From Saccoglossus kowalevskii (taxonomy: Eukaryota; Hemichordata; Enteropneusta; Harrimaniidae), in contig NW_003151268.1 in NCBI RefSeq assembly GCF_000003605.2, forward strand, positions 108,240-128,556: a DNA stretch of 20,317 nucleotides. Direction: 5' to 3'. The position numbers and the translations under genes were made by a program. The notes below the pieces were generated by a model. It had not been told where the DNA came from, searched no databases, and saw only the letters and a program-made list of their open reading frames with translations. The first letter of the stretch is position 1, and every line of letters begins with the position of its first letter. This document shows positions 16,680 through 20,317 of the stretch, one piece after another.

Positions 16680-16870
16680 TCACCTGTAATGGTGAAACTG
16701 TGTGTAAAATGGCTGCCATTCGGCCATATTGAATCTGATCATGAAAAAAGTGCATGTGTATTTGTCCGGTATAATGCCTGATGTATGTGTGAAGCTTTAA
16801 CTCAATCGGTTCAAGTATGTTTGAAATATGTCTAGATACGGACGGACGTACGGATTTCAATTCAATCCAA
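16680..16870 (+). repeat. Dispersed repeat with GGAC-type tail
   Basis: The pattern AAAATGGCTGCCATT, then TTTAACTCAATCGGTTCAAG, then a decayed tail GATACGGACGGACGTACGGA is typical of interspersed elements in invertebrate genomes that end in (GGAC)n. No coding capacity is seen. Family membership rests on recognition, not on a search. Confidence 0.4.
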
Positions 16871-17269
16871 TTTTTGGACTGCGTTCGAACTTGGACTAAA
16901 AATAATTGGGGGAAGTGTGCATAAAATATTTACAAATATATACCCTGTTTTTGTTTTCAAATAGAATATTATACCCATTAACATTTCTTTCAAATACCAA
17001 TTTATTATTGCCATGCTTTAATAGCACTTTCTTATTGAATTGAGCTAAACGATGTTGACAATTGGATTAAATTGATAATCACATAAAAGCAAGAACAGAA
17101 TTGATTTCCACGATATCCTGGACACGGTTGGTGCTACTTGCATCAATAATATCTTTATTCAAATAAAAATTAAAATTTCCCAGCAACAGAGTATTCTAAT
17201 TACGAATACACACATATGAAATATGTGAATATGAAACCACATTGACTATGTAGGCATGGATTATCAAAC

Positions 17270-17710
17270 AGCTATCAGGGGGGAGTTCTTCTCTCTCTGG
17301 GGTTCTCCACACTTGTCAAGAGGGAATCTCGTCTCGTCTCTATATCTCGTCCCCTTGAGGTGCGGGATCGGGGAAGTCACTTAAGCTCTACAGTCAAACA
17401 AGACACACACAATGAAATACGTATCAACTCTCGTCTTAGTCGGTCAATCGAGTACTCTATAAGACACAGCTCCCTGGGGAAAAATCCCCAAGACTATCGC
17501 AAGGCTGACCCAAGACTCTTTTAGACTGCGTCAAGGCTCGCCTCAAGTCTCTCCAGGACTGGACCACGACTGCGTCTATCGTGCTGTGCTCCCCAAGACC
17601 AACTCAAACTCTCTTTATTCATTTTCAAAAGTCTAACCAATTACAAAGCAGTAAAAAGACTCTAGGGCGTAACCTTCAATCATAAAGCCAATCACACTAA
17701 GTACTGAATA
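17270..17710 (-). mobile_element. Possible LTR-like or other repeat-derived segment
   Basis: This stretch is richer in C, G and CpG than its flanks. Read on the minus strand it has an ATGAATAAAGAG poly(A)-type signal at about 17612-17623 and then AGTCTTGGGG-type phrases repeated near 17595, 17510 and 17490, as expected of a retroelement R/U5 region. No TG...CA ends, target duplication, primer-binding site or coding domain was identified, so the call is weak. Confidence 0.2.
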
Positions 17711-20241
17711 CGTCATATCTTTTGATTAATCGTTCACTACATTAATAACTACGAATACCAACTGTCAGAATTAATAGTCAGAATAGCGACGATTATCTCG
17801 TACTTAGTTCCAAATCACTGAGCCAAGTTCCGTCCAAAACTTCAAATAGGCCTAAACGATGACAGACATAACACAGCAATTCAGCTAATAATCAACTAAT
17901 TAAGTCGGTCAACAGATACGCGAAAACAAATTCATGACACAGCCACAGATATTTGCTGCGGTTGATTTTGCCCTCGTCTAGACTGGTAAGTGCGTTAAAT
18001 TTGAATTCTCAGAATATTCAAATACAATTAGGTCACAATTCACGGTATAAATAAATTAAACATTCAAGGGTTTTCAGATGTGCTCAGATTACATCATTTC
18101 CTGGTACTGATACCAATAGCCATGCCCACTAGCTGAAATGCGTCGGTGGTGTGAGACGTAGATAAGTGTAAGCAACGTCTCCAATTGAAAATAGACAACC
18201 GAGTTTGGTTATATAACATTTCATCTTTTATAATAAATAATAAATAAATTTTTTTATTGATTAAAAACCTCAGATCGTCACACTTAACGGCTCTCTTTTC
18301 GTCCATTTACGGCGAAACGCGCCGCACTCTAGTGCGCATGAGTCTGATTTACATATATGTACATATAATTGAAATCTCGTGTATCATTCATTTAATTTAG
18401 CGGTTATAATCGGTAAGAGAGAGTATTTGTTAGCGGGTATAAGACATTTTGCGAGAGATAGTAGCCAAGCGTTAGCAAATATGATAATTTTACCCAGACA
18501 GGTCTTAATAGAATGGCTCAGCCGTGGCAGTTTTCTATGATGTTCAAACGCGCAATTTTGCGTAGAAATTTTGCGTCAATGCGAGAGATTCTACAAACTT
18601 GTTCTTTGAGAAATTATATTATGAAACAATAAAATTACCACGACTGGTCCAGTTTAAGGCCTTATATCTGCTACCAAATTTATAACCTCACTATAATATG
18701 CTCGTATATGACATTACGTTACTATGTCTATAATTTTCAATTCTCCCAGCGTGTTTCCTTGGATTAAACCACTATTGTATGAGGTGACGAATAGCCATGT
18801 TTTTATAAAACACCTAATAGTGAGCGTGAAAATTCTGAAAACATATTACTTCGATTTTCACTATATTTCGTTATAAAATGATTGTATTCAAATTCCAGGG
18901 CTAAAACGCGCTTCCATAGAACATTCGCAGTGCTCACAGTCGTGTGATCACCATTCAGTTAGATATTTAAGTCAGTTTATTCAGTTTCCGGACCTTAGAC
19001 CAATCAGATGGCTAGATTTAGATTAATCACCCTATAAAGAACAAATGATGCTATGTTTGCTGCCCAAAAAATATTTTATTTTATAAAAAATTATACCTTA
19101 CGTTTTACTTTTCAAGCAATATCAAACAAAATCGTTGTTAATCATAGTGTTTGTTTGCATTTGATTTACACTTGACTTTTCAGAAAAAAAACACACACAT
19201 TCTAATCGTGTTTTAAGCTGTATTTTTGCGTGTGGAGGTCTGAATTGTACTGGTAGTAGCCGATTTCCGGGAGGTGTGGAGAGGGATTCTGTGTGTACTT
19301 CCGTTCATTAAGGATATGTAGATAATGTCTTGTACCGAATATGTTAATTTCTCACTGTATGTACATAAATGGTATTTCAACTTATTCTGGTTTCATTAAA
19401 AAACAGTTTGAAACACGGGTATGCAAACCCTTGAAATAAGTTGTTTTCAATATGAAAAAAGATTACGTTCGTGAACCCGTGATACCAATTCTAATTTTGG
19501 TTTGGATTTAACTTTATTTCACTAATATAGCTATGCGAGTCAGTCGTTTGGCTATGAGTTCAAAGATGTCAAGTAAAGCGAATGATTTGCCACAATTACG
19601 CCATCCATGGATGATGATTGCATGGAAATATGATTACCATACTGTCGAGTTATATAAAGTAATTATATAGATAACTTCAGGAAGAACACACCAAGGACAT
19701 TATATTGTAACAAAGCGAGAAGATAGCAACAACTAACCAGAAAACTTAACAATTATTTATAATTTTGTATTTTCTGTTGTTGTTTTCACTTTGTTTTATG
19801 TAGATTGATTTGTCTTACTTACTGTTATCTCGGGTAACAGTGGACAGCGTATTATAATTTATAGTATCGGAATCAAACGTATCTCTCGTCGGCATTAATA
19901 TATTTTTTCAGTAATCCCATTTCAAACTGCATCTAGACTGTGGGGTTTCTTTGAAATTTAGGTCTACGAATACTAAATTACAATCCACTCACATTGAACG
20001 TAGATTACAGAGAACGACTACACATCATATAACAGATTTCGATTTGACGTCACTGAAGTGATCTGCCACTAGAGGGTGTGACCTACAAAAATGTTGTATC
20101 TTTCATTTTCCAGTCGCCATTAATTTGTTGCTGATTTTTCTCGAGTGGCGAGAAAGAAAACTAGTTTTATTTTGTTTTTCGAGACAGTGTTTAGTTTGTT
20201 ATGGTTTTATATTTTGTTAACTGCTTGTTGGTTATCTCTGG
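17711..20241. other. AT-rich region, no gene recognised
   Basis: Only short ORFs occur (the longest, 18094-18306 minus, has no recognisable domain). A CTCF-like CCACTAGAGGGTGT lies at 20066-20079. The last 150 bases before the terminal microsatellite are T-rich and lead straight into it. Confidence 0.5.
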
Positions 20242-20244
20242 AAA

Positions 20245-20315
<71 letters not shown>

Positions 20316-20317
20316 AT
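20242..20317 (+). repeat. (AAAT)n microsatellite at the window end
   Basis: Nineteen perfect AAAT units run to the last base, so the true length is unknown. Such a tract can be the 3' tail of a non-LTR retroelement on the plus strand; no element body was recognised. Confidence 0.97.

Noticed and set aside
16669-16860. Minus-strand ORF of 63 codons
   Set aside because: It begins in the GGAC-type tail (read as RPSV) of the dispersed repeat at 16680-16870, so it is repeat-derived.

Overview
The window is animal nuclear DNA from an AT-rich invertebrate genome. The evidence is multi-exon genes with GT-AG introns of about 550 to 850 bases, AATAAA poly(A) signals, many microsatellites, and proteins found in metazoans (proteasome subunit beta type-4 and a filamin relative). 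I could not fix the phylum from sequence alone. The repeat content would fit a marine lophotrochozoan or an invertebrate deuterostome, but that is inference.

Layout. (1) Positions 15 to about 2700, plus strand: the last four coding exons of PSMB4, the non-catalytic beta7 subunit of the 20S proteasome. The 5' part lies outside the window. (2) About 2700 to 4382: the space between two convergent genes, with the likely 3'UTR of the second gene at its right end. (3) 4383 to 10063, minus strand: a complete four-exon gene, reconstructed here, for a filamin-related protein of about 1265 residues. Intron phases match at all three junctions. It has one calponin-homology (CH) domain of the filamin CH2 type, one filamin Ig repeat like the first filamin repeat, about 890 residues of low-complexity, probably disordered sequence, and a last repeat that resembles the C-terminal dimerisation repeat (repeat 24) of vertebrate filamins. 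Nearly all of it sits in one exon of 3276 bases. It looks like a filamin whose CH1 domain and roughly 22 central repeats have been replaced by a motif-rich linker. (4) About 10.1 to 10.6 kb: probable 5'UTR or promoter with an ETS-type site, and one unassigned exon-like ORF. (5) 10.6 to 20.3 kb: no gene I can recognise. It holds a 16-unit 20-bp minisatellite, a long degenerate A-rich repeat, several microsatellites, a dispersed repeat with a GGAC-type tail, a CpG-containing segment that resembles an LTR, and a terminal (AAAT)n run at which the window stops.

Functionally the two genes are unrelated: a proteasome structural subunit and a candidate cytoskeletal scaffold. The part most worth follow-up is the filamin-like gene. 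Its linker carries a three-fold LLxRK..EY motif, a good PP1 docking motif, a pair of CPC motifs and two LC8-like motifs. The repeat structures inside introns (paired CACGTG modules, a 221-bp segment bounded by 11-bp inverted repeats) are secondary interests.
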